Shown here: one piece after another, positions 9,158 to 17,225 of the stretch
Layout: the number at the start of each line of letters is the position of its first letter
Numbering within the stretch: position 1 is the stretch's first letter
Source: Parvularculaceae bacterium
Lineage (GTDB): Bacteria > Pseudomonadota > Alphaproteobacteria > Caulobacterales > Parvularculaceae
Length of the DNA: 64,000 nt
Direction: 5' to 3'
NCBI GenBank assembly: GCA_028280115.1
Contig: JANQMJ010000017.1
Location: 124,001-188,000 of the forward strand
Notes under the pieces: model-generated
Told to the model about the DNA's origin: nothing
Databases searched by the model: none
Seen by the model: the letters and a program-made list of their open reading frames with translations, nothing else
Made by a program: the position numbers and the translations under genes

Positions 9158-10507
9158 TTATCCTGGTGATGCGAGTTCTTCATCATACAGCCCGTCGGGC
9201 AGCGTGCGTCGGCGATAGGCCATGATGCCGCCGATGGCCATCATCATTGCGCCAACGCAGAGAAACGCAAGTCGCGGATCGGCCCCGCTGCGGGTAATCG
9301 CCAACACGCTTAAGGAGCCGACGATGGCGAACGCCGCGTTGGCGAAAATGCTCGCCGCCATGATCCGCGCCCGGGTTTCGCGCCGCGCCCGGCGCTGTAT
9401 GGCCGCCTGCAACGGTGCAATGTAGACGCCCGAAAAAGCCGCGGTTGCGATAAAAACCAGCGCCAGCGCCAGGCCGCCCGGCGTCGAAACAAGATCGCCG
9501 ACGCGCAATGGCGCTCCCGGCTCGCCGGCCACATAGGGGGTTAGAAAGTACGCCGCAAAGCTCATGACGCCCCCAGCGAAGATGGCGGCGGCGGAATAGC
9601 CCAATCCCGAACGGCCTTTCGCCAGGGCCGCCGCGCCGATGGCGCCGAGCCCGGCGCCGATGGCGAAGAGGCCGTTGAGCGCCGTCCAGACCAGCGGATC
9701 GGAGATTAGCGAATCGCGGCCGTAAAGCGGCACCGTGACCGTGACCGCGGTTGAGAGCAGGAAAAAGACCGCAACGCCGAGCAGCGGCGGCGCGACCCCC
9801 GGGGTCTGCTGCGCCAATCGGAACATCGCCGCGGTTTGCGCAAAGCCGTTGAAACTGATTTTAAGATCGGGATCGTTCGCCGCTGCAAATGGCGTATTCA
9901 GCGCGGCGATCCAGCCGATCAGCGACGCGCCGATCAGCGCCGCGCCGACGGCCATTCCCCCGCCCTCCTGGACAATTAAATAGCCCCCGACGACATAGCC
10001 GAGCAGGATGAAGGTGAATAATCCTGCGTTGCAAAGCCCGTTGCCGCGCACGAGTTCATTCGTACGGAGATATTTCGGCATGGCGCCGACGCGCACCGGC
10101 GAGAAAAAGGCCGATTGCGCGCCCATCAAGAACAGCGAGGCGATCACCAGGCCGCCCATGTCGCTGATGAAGGCGAGCGCCGCGGCGATCATCAGCAAGA
10201 CCTCGACGAATTTCGTGCGGCGGAACATCGTGGAGGTTTCATATTTGTCCGCCAGCTGGCCGGAAATCGATGAAAACAGCAAGATCGCAGCAGGTAAGAG
10301 CGCGCCGATAAAGGGGATTGCGTCATCCGCATCGGCGACGAACGGCACGGTGATGACGCCCGCCGGAATGCCGATCAGCAGCGACTGGCGCAAAATGTTG
10401 TCTGCAAACGTGCCGAAAGAAAGCGCCGTCCACATCGGCAGGAAACGCTGTTGAAAAAACAGCGGCGCGGAAGAAGAAGGCACGCTTTCACCCGGCGCCT
10501 GCGCCAT
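9158..10507 (-). CDS. MFS transporter of the lysophospholipid transporter (LplT) type
   Basis: 449 residues with about twelve hydrophobic segments. The N-terminus (FFQQRFLPMWTALSFGTFADN) and the first loop (SGQLADKYETSTMFRRTKFVE) follow the LplT family, which flips lysophospholipids across the inner membrane for re-acylation, rather than drug MFS pumps. The next gene upstream in the same operon, five bases away, is an acyltransferase. In many bacteria the same two activities are one protein or adjacent genes (lplT-aas). The substrate is inferred from the family and neighbour. Confidence 0.78.
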   Translation of the reverse strand: MAQAPGESVPSSSAPLFFQQRFLPMWTALSFGTFADNILRQSLLIGIPAGVITVPFVADADDAIPFIGALLPAAILLFSSISGQLADKYETSTMFRRTKFVEVLLMIAAALAFISDMGGLVIASLFLMGAQSAFFSPVRVGAMPKYLRTNELVRGNGLCNAGLFTFILLGYVVGGYLIVQEGGGMAVGAALIGASLIGWIAALNTPFAAANDPDLKISFNGFAQTAAMFRLAQQTPGVAPPLLGVAVFFLLSTAVTVTVPLYGRDSLISDPLVWTALNGLFAIGAGLGAIGAAALAKGRSGLGYSAAAIFAGGVMSFAAYFLTPYVAGEPGAPLRVGDLVSTPGGLALALVFIATAAFSGVYIAPLQAAIQRRARRETRARIMAASIFANAAFAIVGSLSVLAITRSGADPRLAFLCVGAMMMAIGGIMAYRRRTLPDGLYDEELASPG

Positions 10508-10512
10508 GGGGT

Positions 10513-11277
10513 TCAGCCCTGGGGATCCGGCAAGACGGCGCCGATGTCGACGCCGTCGGGACGTTCTTCGCCAAGCAGTTCAAGCGAGCGCGCTTCGATG
10601 GCGGACTCAAGGCGCTTCATAAAGGCATCCTTTTCAAGACCGGGCGGGATCGGGTCGAGGAATTCGATAACCGCATCGCCCGGCGTCAGGCGCCAGCTTC
10701 GCTGCGGCCAGCGCAGCCCCAGATTCGTCGCCACCGGCGCCGCGGCGCACTGATAGGAGCGGTACATGTGATAAACGCCCTTGCGATAACGGTGCTGTTG
10801 GCCGACCGGCGACAGATGGCCTTCGGGATAGATTAGAATTCGGCGATTGTCATTACGCGCCTTTGCCATTTCCCGGTCGACCAGGCGCGCGCGGGCGTAG
10901 GCGCCGCCGCAATTATCGACGACAATCGCGCCCATCTTGCGCAACAGCCCGCCGACTAGGGGAAACTTCTCGAGATGATCGCCGGTGACGAAGGCAAGGT
11001 CGTAAAACTGCGAAAACATGACGAAACCGTCGCCCCAACTCTGGTGCTTGGCGGCGATGATGCAGGGCCCGCCGGGCAGTTTTTCCTTGCCGCGCACGAT
11101 GATGTTGATCCCGGCGATGCGCTTCATCCAGAAGCACATGGCGCGCGTATAGCCGAGGATCCAGACCATCAGCGGCTTGCGGCCGGGCATGAGCAAAAAC
11201 GGCAGCGCGCCGACGATGAAAAACACCGACGTTGTCCAGTAGGCGATTTGGAAAAGACCATTCCTCAAGAACGCCAT
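10513..11277 (-). CDS. plsC: 1-acyl-sn-glycerol-3-phosphate acyltransferase
   Basis: Transfers an acyl chain to lysophosphatidate (or another lysophospholipid) at the inner membrane. In 254 residues there is an N-terminal hydrophobic stretch, the catalytic HX4D motif as HQSWGD (H78, D83), a glycine-arginine binding segment, and YPEGHLSP (motif III with Glu and Gly). It is the middle gene of a tetR-plsC-MFS operon: 18 bases after the regulator and five bases before the transporter. The operon may serve lysophospholipid salvage rather than the main PlsC step, so the gene symbol is a family name and not a proven role. Confidence 0.9.
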   Translation of the reverse strand: MAFLRNGLFQIAYWTTSVFFIVGALPFLLMPGRKPLMVWILGYTRAMCFWMKRIAGINIIVRGKEKLPGGPCIIAAKHQSWGDGFVMFSQFYDLAFVTGDHLEKFPLVGGLLRKMGAIVVDNCGGAYARARLVDREMAKARNDNRRILIYPEGHLSPVGQQHRYRKGVYHMYRSYQCAAAPVATNLGLRWPQRSWRLTPGDAVIEFLDPIPPGLEKDAFMKRLESAIEARSLELLGEERPDGVDIGAVLPDPQG

Positions 11278-11295
11278 CGGTCCGCTCCCGTCGGT

Positions 11296-11910
11296 TCAGG
11301 ATTGACAATGCAATACGGCGAGAACGGATTTTTTCATCGCCGGCGCGCATTTTGACAAATCGCCTGATATCCGTCCGTAATATTTGTGCAGCGCCGTCTG
11401 CAGGACAACGCCCAGCGCCATGGCGGCCTTGAGCCTGGCGTCGCCTTTGGGCAGCGCGCCGGCGTCCATCGCCTGTTGAACGAGCGTTTCCGTTTCCACG
11501 ACCGGATTGTCGGCCGCTTTTTGCGCGCGTCCCGCTGCGCCGGGCAGAAAACGGTGCGCGCTCAACAGATGATAGGAAAAAAGCGGCCAGTCATCATCCG
11601 CAGCCTGACAATAAGCGTCGACAATGGCGCTCGCCCGATCGTCGATGGCGCCGGGCCGCGCCGCCGTCTCGCGGATTTTCTGCGCCAGGGATTTTTGCAG
11701 GCCGAAAAACAGCGCTTCGGCGAGCGCGGCCTTTCCGGGGTAATGCCGGTAGAGCGCGCCTTCGGACAGGCCGCTTTCAGCGGCGATCTCGCGGATGGTG
11801 ACCGCGTCGACGCCGCGCGCGGCAAAAAGGGCGACGGCGGCTCGTTCGATGCGCGTCCTGGTGGTTTCCGCCGCCGCGGCGACGGCGTGCTGTTCTGAGC
11901 CTGCTTGCAT
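11296..11910 (-). CDS. TetR-family transcriptional regulator
   Basis: 204 residues. The helix-turn-helix domain occupies about residues 20-65 (TIREIAAESGLSEGALYRHY), followed by the helical ligand-binding domain. ATG at 11910 is preferred over a GTG 32 codons upstream, because AAGGA lies six to eleven bases before it and because the extra residues look uncoded. It is the first gene of an operon with plsC and the LplT-like carrier. A 20-bp palindrome about 100 bases upstream is a probable operator, so self-regulation is likely. A fatty-acyl or phospholipid-related ligand is a guess based only on the operon. Confidence 0.88.
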   Translation of the reverse strand: MQAGSEQHAVAAAAETTRTRIERAAVALFAARGVDAVTIREIAAESGLSEGALYRHYPGKAALAEALFFGLQKSLAQKIRETAARPGAIDDRASAIVDAYCQAADDDWPLFSYHLLSAHRFLPGAAGRAQKAADNPVVETETLVQQAMDAGALPKGDARLKAAMALGVVLQTALHKYYGRISGDLSKCAPAMKKSVLAVLHCQS

Positions 11911-12009
11911 GCGTTTCCTTACCGCCTCCGCCGGCGCTCGCTTTACCCGTTTCAATCCCGACCGCTCCCAAAGCGGCGCTGCAATCAAATAGTTAGGCGT
12001 TAACACAAA

Positions 12010-12029
12010 GTGAGTGAACGTTCACTTAC
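12010..12029. promoter_or_regulatory. Palindromic TetR-type operator
   Basis: GTGAGTGAACGTTCACTTAC: the central 14 bases (12013-12026) are a perfect palindrome, and 18 of 20 bases are symmetric. TetR dimers typically bind palindromes of this size. It lies in the 380-bp gap between tetR and yajC, upstream of both, closer to tetR. It also sits about 150 bases upstream of the candidate yajC promoter. Confidence 0.72.
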
Positions 12030-12182
12030 AAGCTTTATAGACCGGATTGCGCCCGGCGGCAAGTCCGACAAACGCCCGCGCCGGCCTGCGGGACCGGTTT
12101 GCCCGACGGGGCAGGGCGTTTGAAATTGGCGGCGGGTTCAATCCGCCCACCCATTCGCCGCAAGCCATCGGCCGGGCGCGCA

Positions 12183-12210
12183 TTGCAACCGGGATTGCGA
12201 TCGTTATATA
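12183..12210 (+). promoter_or_regulatory. Candidate promoter of yajC-secD-secF
   Basis: TTGCAA, 16-bp spacer, TATATA, about 80 bases upstream of the yajC start and in an otherwise GC-rich stretch. Spacing and sequence fit a sigma-70 promoter moderately well. Confidence 0.4.
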
Positions 12211-12290
12211 TCCGCCAATCTTTCGCCGGGGGGCAGCGCCGATTGCGGACACCGCAACAGCGCCCAAGAACTTCCGAGGAGACGCCAAGA

Positions 12291-12623
12291 ATGTTCATTT
12301 CGCCCGCTTATGCGCAGGCAGCTCAAACCGCCGCGCCCAATCCCTTGATGCAATTGGCGCCGCTCATTCTCATCTTCGTCATTTTCTATTTTCTGCTCAT
12401 CCGCCCCCAGATGACCGCGCGTAAAAAACATCAGGAGATGGTGTCCAATGTGCGCCGCGGAGACGTCGTGGTCACCGCCGGCGGCATCGTCGGCAAGATC
12501 ACCAAGGTGCTCGAGGGCGACGAGGTCATGGTCGAGCTTGCGGACAAGGTGACGGTCAAGGTCGTCAAGTCGACGCTGAGCGATGTGCGCACCAAGCCCG
12601 AACCCGCCGCCAACGATCAGTAG
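12291..12623 (+). CDS. yajC: Preprotein translocase subunit YajC
   Basis: 110 residues: a short N-terminus, one membrane segment (LIFVIFYFLLIRPQ, about residues 25-42), then a small cytoplasmic beta domain (MVSNVRRGDVVVTAGG, VMVELADKVTVKVVKS). YajC is an accessory of the SecDF complex at the inner membrane. The ATG at 12291 has GAGGAGA nine bases upstream, which decides against longer in-frame starts. secD follows after 29 bases, secF after the inserted element, so the normal yajC-secD-secF order is kept. Confidence 0.96.
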   Translation: MFISPAYAQAAQTAAPNPLMQLAPLILIFVIFYFLLIRPQMTARKKHQEMVSNVRRGDVVVTAGGIVGKITKVLEGDEVMVELADKVTVKVVKSTLSDVRTKPEPAANDQ

Positions 12624-12652
12624 ACAGTCTCCGGATCATTCGAGCGCCAGGC

Positions 12653-14338
12653 ATGCTTCAGTTTTCGAAATATCAGACCGCCGGCATTCTCGGACTGATC
12701 CTGCTCGCCGCGCTGTTCGCCGTTCCCAATCTTCTCAACGAAGAGCAGCGGGCGGCGCTGCCGGACTTTGTGCCGAAAACCACCGTCAATCTCGGTCTCG
12801 ACCTTCAGGGCGGCTCTTATCTTCTTCTCAGCGTCGATACGGAAAAAGTCATCGACGATCGCATACGCTCTCTTCTGGGCGATATTCGCCGTGAAATGCG
12901 TCCGAGCAGCGCGGCGGGGCGCGCGCGCATCGCTATTGAGAGCCTGACCTACAATCAGGAGTCGAACCGCGTCATCCTGCGGGTGGCCGATCCTGCCGAT
13001 CTTGACGAGGCCGATGAGCGGGTCCGCGACGTCACCCGCGGCGGCATTGGCGGCGCGCTTGGACTGGGCACCCGCGCCTATGCCGTGTCGAGGACGGGCG
13101 GACGCATCGAAGTGTCCATGACGCAGGAGGCGCAGCAGTTTTACGCCCGGGAGGCGGTGCGCGATTCCATCGAAGTCGTGCGCCGGCGCATCGATCCTGC
13201 CGGCAACAAGGAAGTGTCGATCCAACCCCAGGGCGCGGACCGCATCGTCGTGCAGGTGCCCGGCGATGAAGATCCCGAAGCTTTGAAAGCGATCATCAAC
13301 CGAACCGGCCAACTCAGCTTTCACCGCCATGATCCGAGCGTCAACCTGCAGGATGCGATGGCGGGCCTGGTGCCGCCGGGGCGGGCGTTATGCCCCATGG
13401 CCGAATTCGACGGCACAACGCGTCCGTCGCCGTCAAGCGGAGAGTTATGCGGCCCGCTTGATAACGCGTCGCAGCTGCCCATGGTGCTGATCGAGGATGC
13501 TGAAGTCACGGGCGACATGGTTGAAAATGCGTGGGCTGAGCAAAATCCCGACGGCGCGGGTTTTCAGATCAGCTTTCGTTTCGACAGTCGCGGCGCAAGG
13601 CGCTTTGCCGATTACACCCAAAACAATATCGGTTCGATTTTCGCCATCGTGCTCGACGGGGAGATCATTTCCGCGCCGGTGATCCAATCGGCCATTACCC
13701 AAGGATCGGGACGCATCACCGGCGATTTTTCCGTGCAGGAAGCATCGCAAACCGCGCTGCTCATCCGTTCCGGGGCGCTGCCGGCGGAGCTGACGACGCT
13801 CGAACAGCGCTCGGTCGGCGCCCAACTCGGCGCCGACTCGGTGCGCGCCGGCTCGATGGCCCTGATCATCGGCTTTATTGCGGTGATCATTTACATGGTC
13901 GTGTCTTACGGCCGGTTCGGGATTTACGCCGACATCGCCCTGATCGCGAACATTGTGCTGATCGCCGGCGTTTTGTCCTTGCTTGGCTCGACCCTGACAT
14001 TGCCCGGCATCGCCGGCATCGTCTTGACGGTCGGCATGGCGGTCGACGCCAATGTGCTGATCTTTGAGCGCATCCGCGAGGAGTTAAGGAACGGCAAGGC
14101 GCCGATCAACGCGGCTGAGACCGGCTATCAGAAAGCCTGGTCGGCGATCCTCGACGCCAATGTGACGACGTTTCTGGCGGCGCTGATCATGTTCCAACTC
14201 GGCGCCGGGCCGGTGCGCGGTTTCGCCATCACCCTGGCGGTGGGCGTGGTCACGTCGGTCTTCACCGCTTATGTGCTGACGCGCCTGGTCGCCGGAAGCT
14301 ATCTCTTGGGCCAGCGGCCCAAGGAAATGACGCTTTAG
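12653..14338 (+). CDS. secD: Protein translocase subunit SecD
   Basis: SecD and SecF use the proton motive force to pull secreted proteins through SecYEG at the periplasmic side. The 561-residue protein has an N-terminal membrane segment, the GLDLQGG motif near residue 50, a large periplasmic domain, and five C-terminal membrane segments containing VGMAVDANVLIFERI. The last codon is CTT and the stop TAG at 14336-14338 shares its final G with the first base of a 266-bp mobile element. Without the element the next base is also G, so the stop is unaffected. Length is normal. Confidence 0.97.
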   Translation: MLQFSKYQTAGILGLILLAALFAVPNLLNEEQRAALPDFVPKTTVNLGLDLQGGSYLLLSVDTEKVIDDRIRSLLGDIRREMRPSSAAGRARIAIESLTYNQESNRVILRVADPADLDEADERVRDVTRGGIGGALGLGTRAYAVSRTGGRIEVSMTQEAQQFYAREAVRDSIEVVRRRIDPAGNKEVSIQPQGADRIVVQVPGDEDPEALKAIINRTGQLSFHRHDPSVNLQDAMAGLVPPGRALCPMAEFDGTTRPSPSSGELCGPLDNASQLPMVLIEDAEVTGDMVENAWAEQNPDGAGFQISFRFDSRGARRFADYTQNNIGSIFAIVLDGEIISAPVIQSAITQGSGRITGDFSVQEASQTALLIRSGALPAELTTLEQRSVGAQLGADSVRAGSMALIIGFIAVIIYMVVSYGRFGIYADIALIANIVLIAGVLSLLGSTLTLPGIAGIVLTVGMAVDANVLIFERIREELRNGKAPINAAETGYQKAWSAILDANVTTFLAALIMFQLGAGPVRGFAITLAVGVVTSVFTAYVLTRLVAGSYLLGQRPKEMTL

Positions 14339-14603
14339 GCTGTAGTTTCCATTTAACGGTTGTCTGCGCGCCGGCGAAAAACCGTCAGTTTCAGGAGGGA
14401 GGACGAAGGACATGTTGGACATATTCGAGGACGACCGACGCCAAAATGGCGGTTTTTCGCCGCGCCCCTCGGGGGTTCGGCCAAAACCGCCCCTGACGGC
14501 GTCGGCAATGCTCGAAAGTGGTCCACACTTCCTTGCGCTTGCCTCCTGGTCAGGAGCGATTTTGGTCTCGAACGCAGATAAGCGTTAAATGGAAACTACA
14601 GCC
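14338..14603. mobile_element. 266-bp MITE-like element with terminal inverted repeats and TA duplication
   Basis: The left end GGCTGTAGTTTCCATTTAAC (14338-14357, plus a further G) and the right end (14583-14603) are perfect inverted repeats of 21 bp. The match continues inwards with two mismatches to about 31 bp (14338-14368 against 14573-14603). The dinucleotide TA flanks both sides (14336-14337 and 14604-14605), as left by elements that duplicate TA. The inside holds no transposase; an open frame of 58 codons (14412-14588) ends within the right repeat and resembles nothing I know. This looks like a non-autonomous derivative of an insertion sequence, perhaps IS630/Tc1-like by its TA target, which is an inference. 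It separates secD from secF. Confidence 0.8.
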
Positions 14604-14620
14604 TAGAGAGCGCGCCGGTC

Positions 14621-15601
14621 ATGCATTTCAAACTTGTCCCCGACAATACGAAGATCGCGTTCACGCGCATGCGCATGGCCGCGGCGGTTTTTTCAGCCGC
14701 CTTGATCGTCGGCTCGATTTTTTCCCTTTATGCTTTCGGGTTGAATTTCGGCATCGATTTTCGCGGCGGCGTGACGATCGAAGTCGCCGATTCCGAACCG
14801 ATCGATCTCGGCGAAGTTCGCGCCGCGGTCAGCGGGTTGGGCCTTGGCAATGTCAACGTTCAGAACATTCGCGATTTCGCAGGCTCCGAAGAAGCCGTCG
14901 TCGTCTTCATCGAACAACAGACCGTCGAGGACCTTCCCGAGGGCGTCGATCAGGCGACCGCGAATGAAGAGGCGCAGCAAGAGGCGAGGGGACAAGTTCT
15001 CAGCGCCTTAAGAGAGTTGCTCGGCGACGACATGGAGGTGCGTAAAATCGACGTCGTCGGGCCCACCGTGTCCGGCGAACTGATCCGCAAAGGCGCCATC
15101 GCCGTGGCGCTGGCGATCGCCATGATGCTGCTCTACATCTGGTTCCGTTTCGAATGGCAGTTTTCTCTCGGCGCCATCATCGCGCTGATTCACGATGTGG
15201 TCATCACGATGGGCATGTTCGCGGTGACGCAACTCAAATTCGAGCTTGCGATCATTGCGGCGATCCTGACCATTGTCGGCTATTCCATGAATGACACGGT
15301 CGTGGTTTATGACCGCGTCCGGGAGAATCTGCGCAAATACAAACAAAAACCCCTGGCCGACCTGCTCGATCTTTCGATTAACGAGACGCTGTCGCGAACT
15401 TTCATGACCTCGGTGACGACCTTGCTGGCGCTGATTGCGCTGGCGGTGTTCGGCGGCACGGTGCTGCGCGGGTTCACCCTCGCCATGATCTGGGGCATCC
15501 TGATCGGGACCTATTCCTCGATCTTTGTCGCTTCGCCCTTGTTGCTTGCGACCGGGGTCAAGCGCGACTGGTCGAAACAACCCGCCGCCGCGACGCCCTG
15601 A
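14621..15601 (+). CDS. secF: Protein translocase subunit SecF
   Basis: 326 residues: an N-terminal membrane segment, FGIDFRGG near residue 45, a periplasmic domain, then five membrane segments with GYSMNDTVVVYDRVREN, the SecF signature. It partners SecD. Removing the 266-bp element would put its start 16 bases after the secD stop, the usual tight arrangement. The element now forces either transcription through it or a new promoter. The first codons (MHFKLVPDNTKIAFTRMR) match typical SecF N-termini. Confidence 0.97.
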   Translation: MHFKLVPDNTKIAFTRMRMAAAVFSAALIVGSIFSLYAFGLNFGIDFRGGVTIEVADSEPIDLGEVRAAVSGLGLGNVNVQNIRDFAGSEEAVVVFIEQQTVEDLPEGVDQATANEEAQQEARGQVLSALRELLGDDMEVRKIDVVGPTVSGELIRKGAIAVALAIAMMLLYIWFRFEWQFSLGAIIALIHDVVITMGMFAVTQLKFELAIIAAILTIVGYSMNDTVVVYDRVRENLRKYKQKPLADLLDLSINETLSRTFMTSVTTLLALIALAVFGGTVLRGFTLAMIWGILIGTYSSIFVASPLLLATGVKRDWSKQPAAATP

Positions 15602-15622
15602 CGCTGCAGGACGGTTTGGGCC

Positions 15623-16219
15623 TCAGGCCCGCGTCAGATTGGCGTTCGCGAATTCCCAGTTCACCAGCTTGTCGAGAAAGCGCTTGATATAGGCGGGTCT
15701 GGCGTTCTGATAATCGAGATAATAGGCGTGCTCCCACACATCCATGGTCAGGAGCGGCGTTGCGGCGCCGTCGGTCAGCGGCGTTTCGGCGTTGGGCGTG
15801 TTGACGATGTCAAGTTCGCCGCCGCGCGCGACAAGCCACGTCCAACCTGAACCGAACTGGCTTGCGCCGGAAGCGGCGAAGGCTTCCTTGAAACCGTCAA
15901 GATCGCCGAAATCGCGCTTGATCGCGGCGGCGATATCGCCCTTCGGCTTGCCGCCGCCGCGCGGTTTCATGGAGTTCCAGTAGAATGTGTGGTTCCAGAC
16001 CTGCGCGGCGTTGTCGAACAGGCCTTGATCGCGCCCGAAGGTCTCCAGAACGATTTCTTCAAGGGATGCGCTGTCGAGCGGGCCGCCGCGGATCGCCGCA
16101 TTGGTCTTGTCGACATAGCCCCGATGGTGCTTGCCGTAATGAAAGTCGACGGTCTTTCTTGAAATATGCGGCGCCAGCGCGCCTTTGCCGTAAGGAAGAT
16201 CCGGCAGCGAAATCGCCAT
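15623..16219 (-). CDS. sodB: Iron superoxide dismutase
   Basis: Converts superoxide to hydrogen peroxide and oxygen in the cytoplasm. In 198 residues the metal ligands are visible: His in FHYGKHH, His in AQVWNHTFYWN, and Asp and His in MDVWEHAYYLDYQN. The AQVWNHTFYW form carries the Gln next to the second ligand, typical of iron rather than manganese enzymes. No signal peptide. It is divergent from the next gene (88 bases between starts) and convergent with secF (21 bases between stops). Confidence 0.95.
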   Translation of the reverse strand: MAISLPDLPYGKGALAPHISRKTVDFHYGKHHRGYVDKTNAAIRGGPLDSASLEEIVLETFGRDQGLFDNAAQVWNHTFYWNSMKPRGGGKPKGDIAAAIKRDFGDLDGFKEAFAASGASQFGSGWTWLVARGGELDIVNTPNAETPLTDGAATPLLTMDVWEHAYYLDYQNARPAYIKRFLDKLVNWEFANANLTRA

Positions 16220-16306
16220 TTGAACGCCCCCACCGATTGAGTTGTATTCGCACGGTCCGTCACTTAAGGCTTTGCTTTCGCCTTCGCAATGATTGGCGGC
16301 GCCCTG

Positions 16307-17011
16307 ATGTCAGACGGCCAGACGCATTCACAACGCTATTGCGCCGATCTTGTGCGCGCCCGCGACGAGGACCGGTGGCTCGCCGCGCAATATGCGCACG
16401 TAAAAGAAGCGCGCCGCCTGATGGCGCTTTATGCTTTCCATAGCGAATTGCGCCGCATTCCAGGCGCCGTGAGCGAGCCGCCGCTGGGCGAAATCCGGCT
16501 GCAATGGTGGCGCGAGGCGCTGCAGGAACTGCGCGACGGGAAGCGTGCGCGCGCTCATCCCGTGGTCGAGGAAATCGCCCTTGCCGGCTTGGCTGACGCT
16601 GATTTCGCCGATGATGTTGAAAGCCTGATCGCCGCGGCGGCGCGGCCGCTTTATGACGCGGGATTTGCCGGCGCAGACGATCTTGCCGGCTGGCTGCGTC
16701 AGTCGGAAGGAACGCTCGATACGCTCGGCGCGCGGCTTCTTGGCGGCGACGCCGATCTGGCGGCGCAAGCCGGGGAAGCGGGCGCGCTCTTTGCCCTGGC
16801 GCGCGAAGGCGCCTGGCTCGCGCCTGATCTCGCACACGACATTCAAGAACGTCTTGCGCGCCCATGGGCCGCCCTTCGCGCGCCCGCCGCCGTCGCTCCG
16901 GCGCTGTTGCATCTTTGTCTGACGCGCGCCTATGCACGCCGCGGCCGCAAACCGTTTCCAGTGTTGAAGCGATTGCGTCTGTTTGCAGCGATGGCGGCGG
17001 GACGGATTTAA
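16307..17011 (+). CDS. Squalene/phytoene synthase-fold protein without the aspartate motifs (NDUFAF6-like)
   Basis: 234 residues. The segment AVSEPPLGEIRLQWWREAL is the hallmark of an alphaproteobacterial branch of the squalene/phytoene synthase family, related to mitochondrial NDUFAF6. True prenyl synthases have two Asp-rich motifs. Here the first position reads YAFHSELRRIPG and the second ALAREGAWLAPD, so neither motif is present and prenyl coupling is unlikely. NDUFAF6 acts in respiratory complex I assembly; whether this protein does is an inference. A start at ATG 16289, six codons earlier, is possible. It stands alone between sodB and a repeat. Confidence 0.78.
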   Translation: MSDGQTHSQRYCADLVRARDEDRWLAAQYAHVKEARRLMALYAFHSELRRIPGAVSEPPLGEIRLQWWREALQELRDGKRARAHPVVEEIALAGLADADFADDVESLIAAAARPLYDAGFAGADDLAGWLRQSEGTLDTLGARLLGGDADLAAQAGEAGALFALAREGAWLAPDLAHDIQERLARPWAALRAPAAVAPALLHLCLTRAYARRGRKPFPVLKRLRLFAAMAAGRI

Positions 17012-17047
17012 CGTTTTTTCGTATTATTTGATGCGTTGAACGACATC

Positions 17048-17172
17048 TTCCCTCTCCCCGAGGGGGGGATGGTTAGGGTGAGGGGGAAGAGACGTTTGTG
17101 CAGCGCGCTGACGCTTCTTCCCCCTCACCCGGAATTTGTAAACAAATTCCGACCTCTCCCCGAGAGGGAGAG
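17048..17172. repeat. Palindromic intergenic repeat between convergent genes
   Basis: CTTCCCCCTCACCC (17117-17130) is the exact reverse complement of 17076-17089. A hairpin GGAATTTGT-AA-ACAAATTCC follows at 17131-17150, and CTCTCCCCGAGAGGGAGAG at 17154-17172. This is the form of the widespread 'CCCTCTCCCC...GGTTAGGGTGAGGGG' intergenic repeat. It lies in the 214 bp between two convergent genes and may act as a transcription terminator on both strands. Confidence 0.8.
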
Positions 17173-17225
17173 GTAAACCATCACGCTGTCGTTTCTACGA
17201 AAACCAAATGGGTGCGCAATTTGTC

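Noticed and set aside
14412-14588. 58-codon frame inside the 266-bp element
   Set aside because: No similarity to transposases and no clear start signal; it ends inside the inverted repeat. Probably chance, though mentioned with the element.
17048-17172. Direct and inverted repeats considered as a CRISPR array
   Set aside because: Units are single hairpins with no regular spacer length and no cas genes nearby; none of the repeat regions in the window fits an array.
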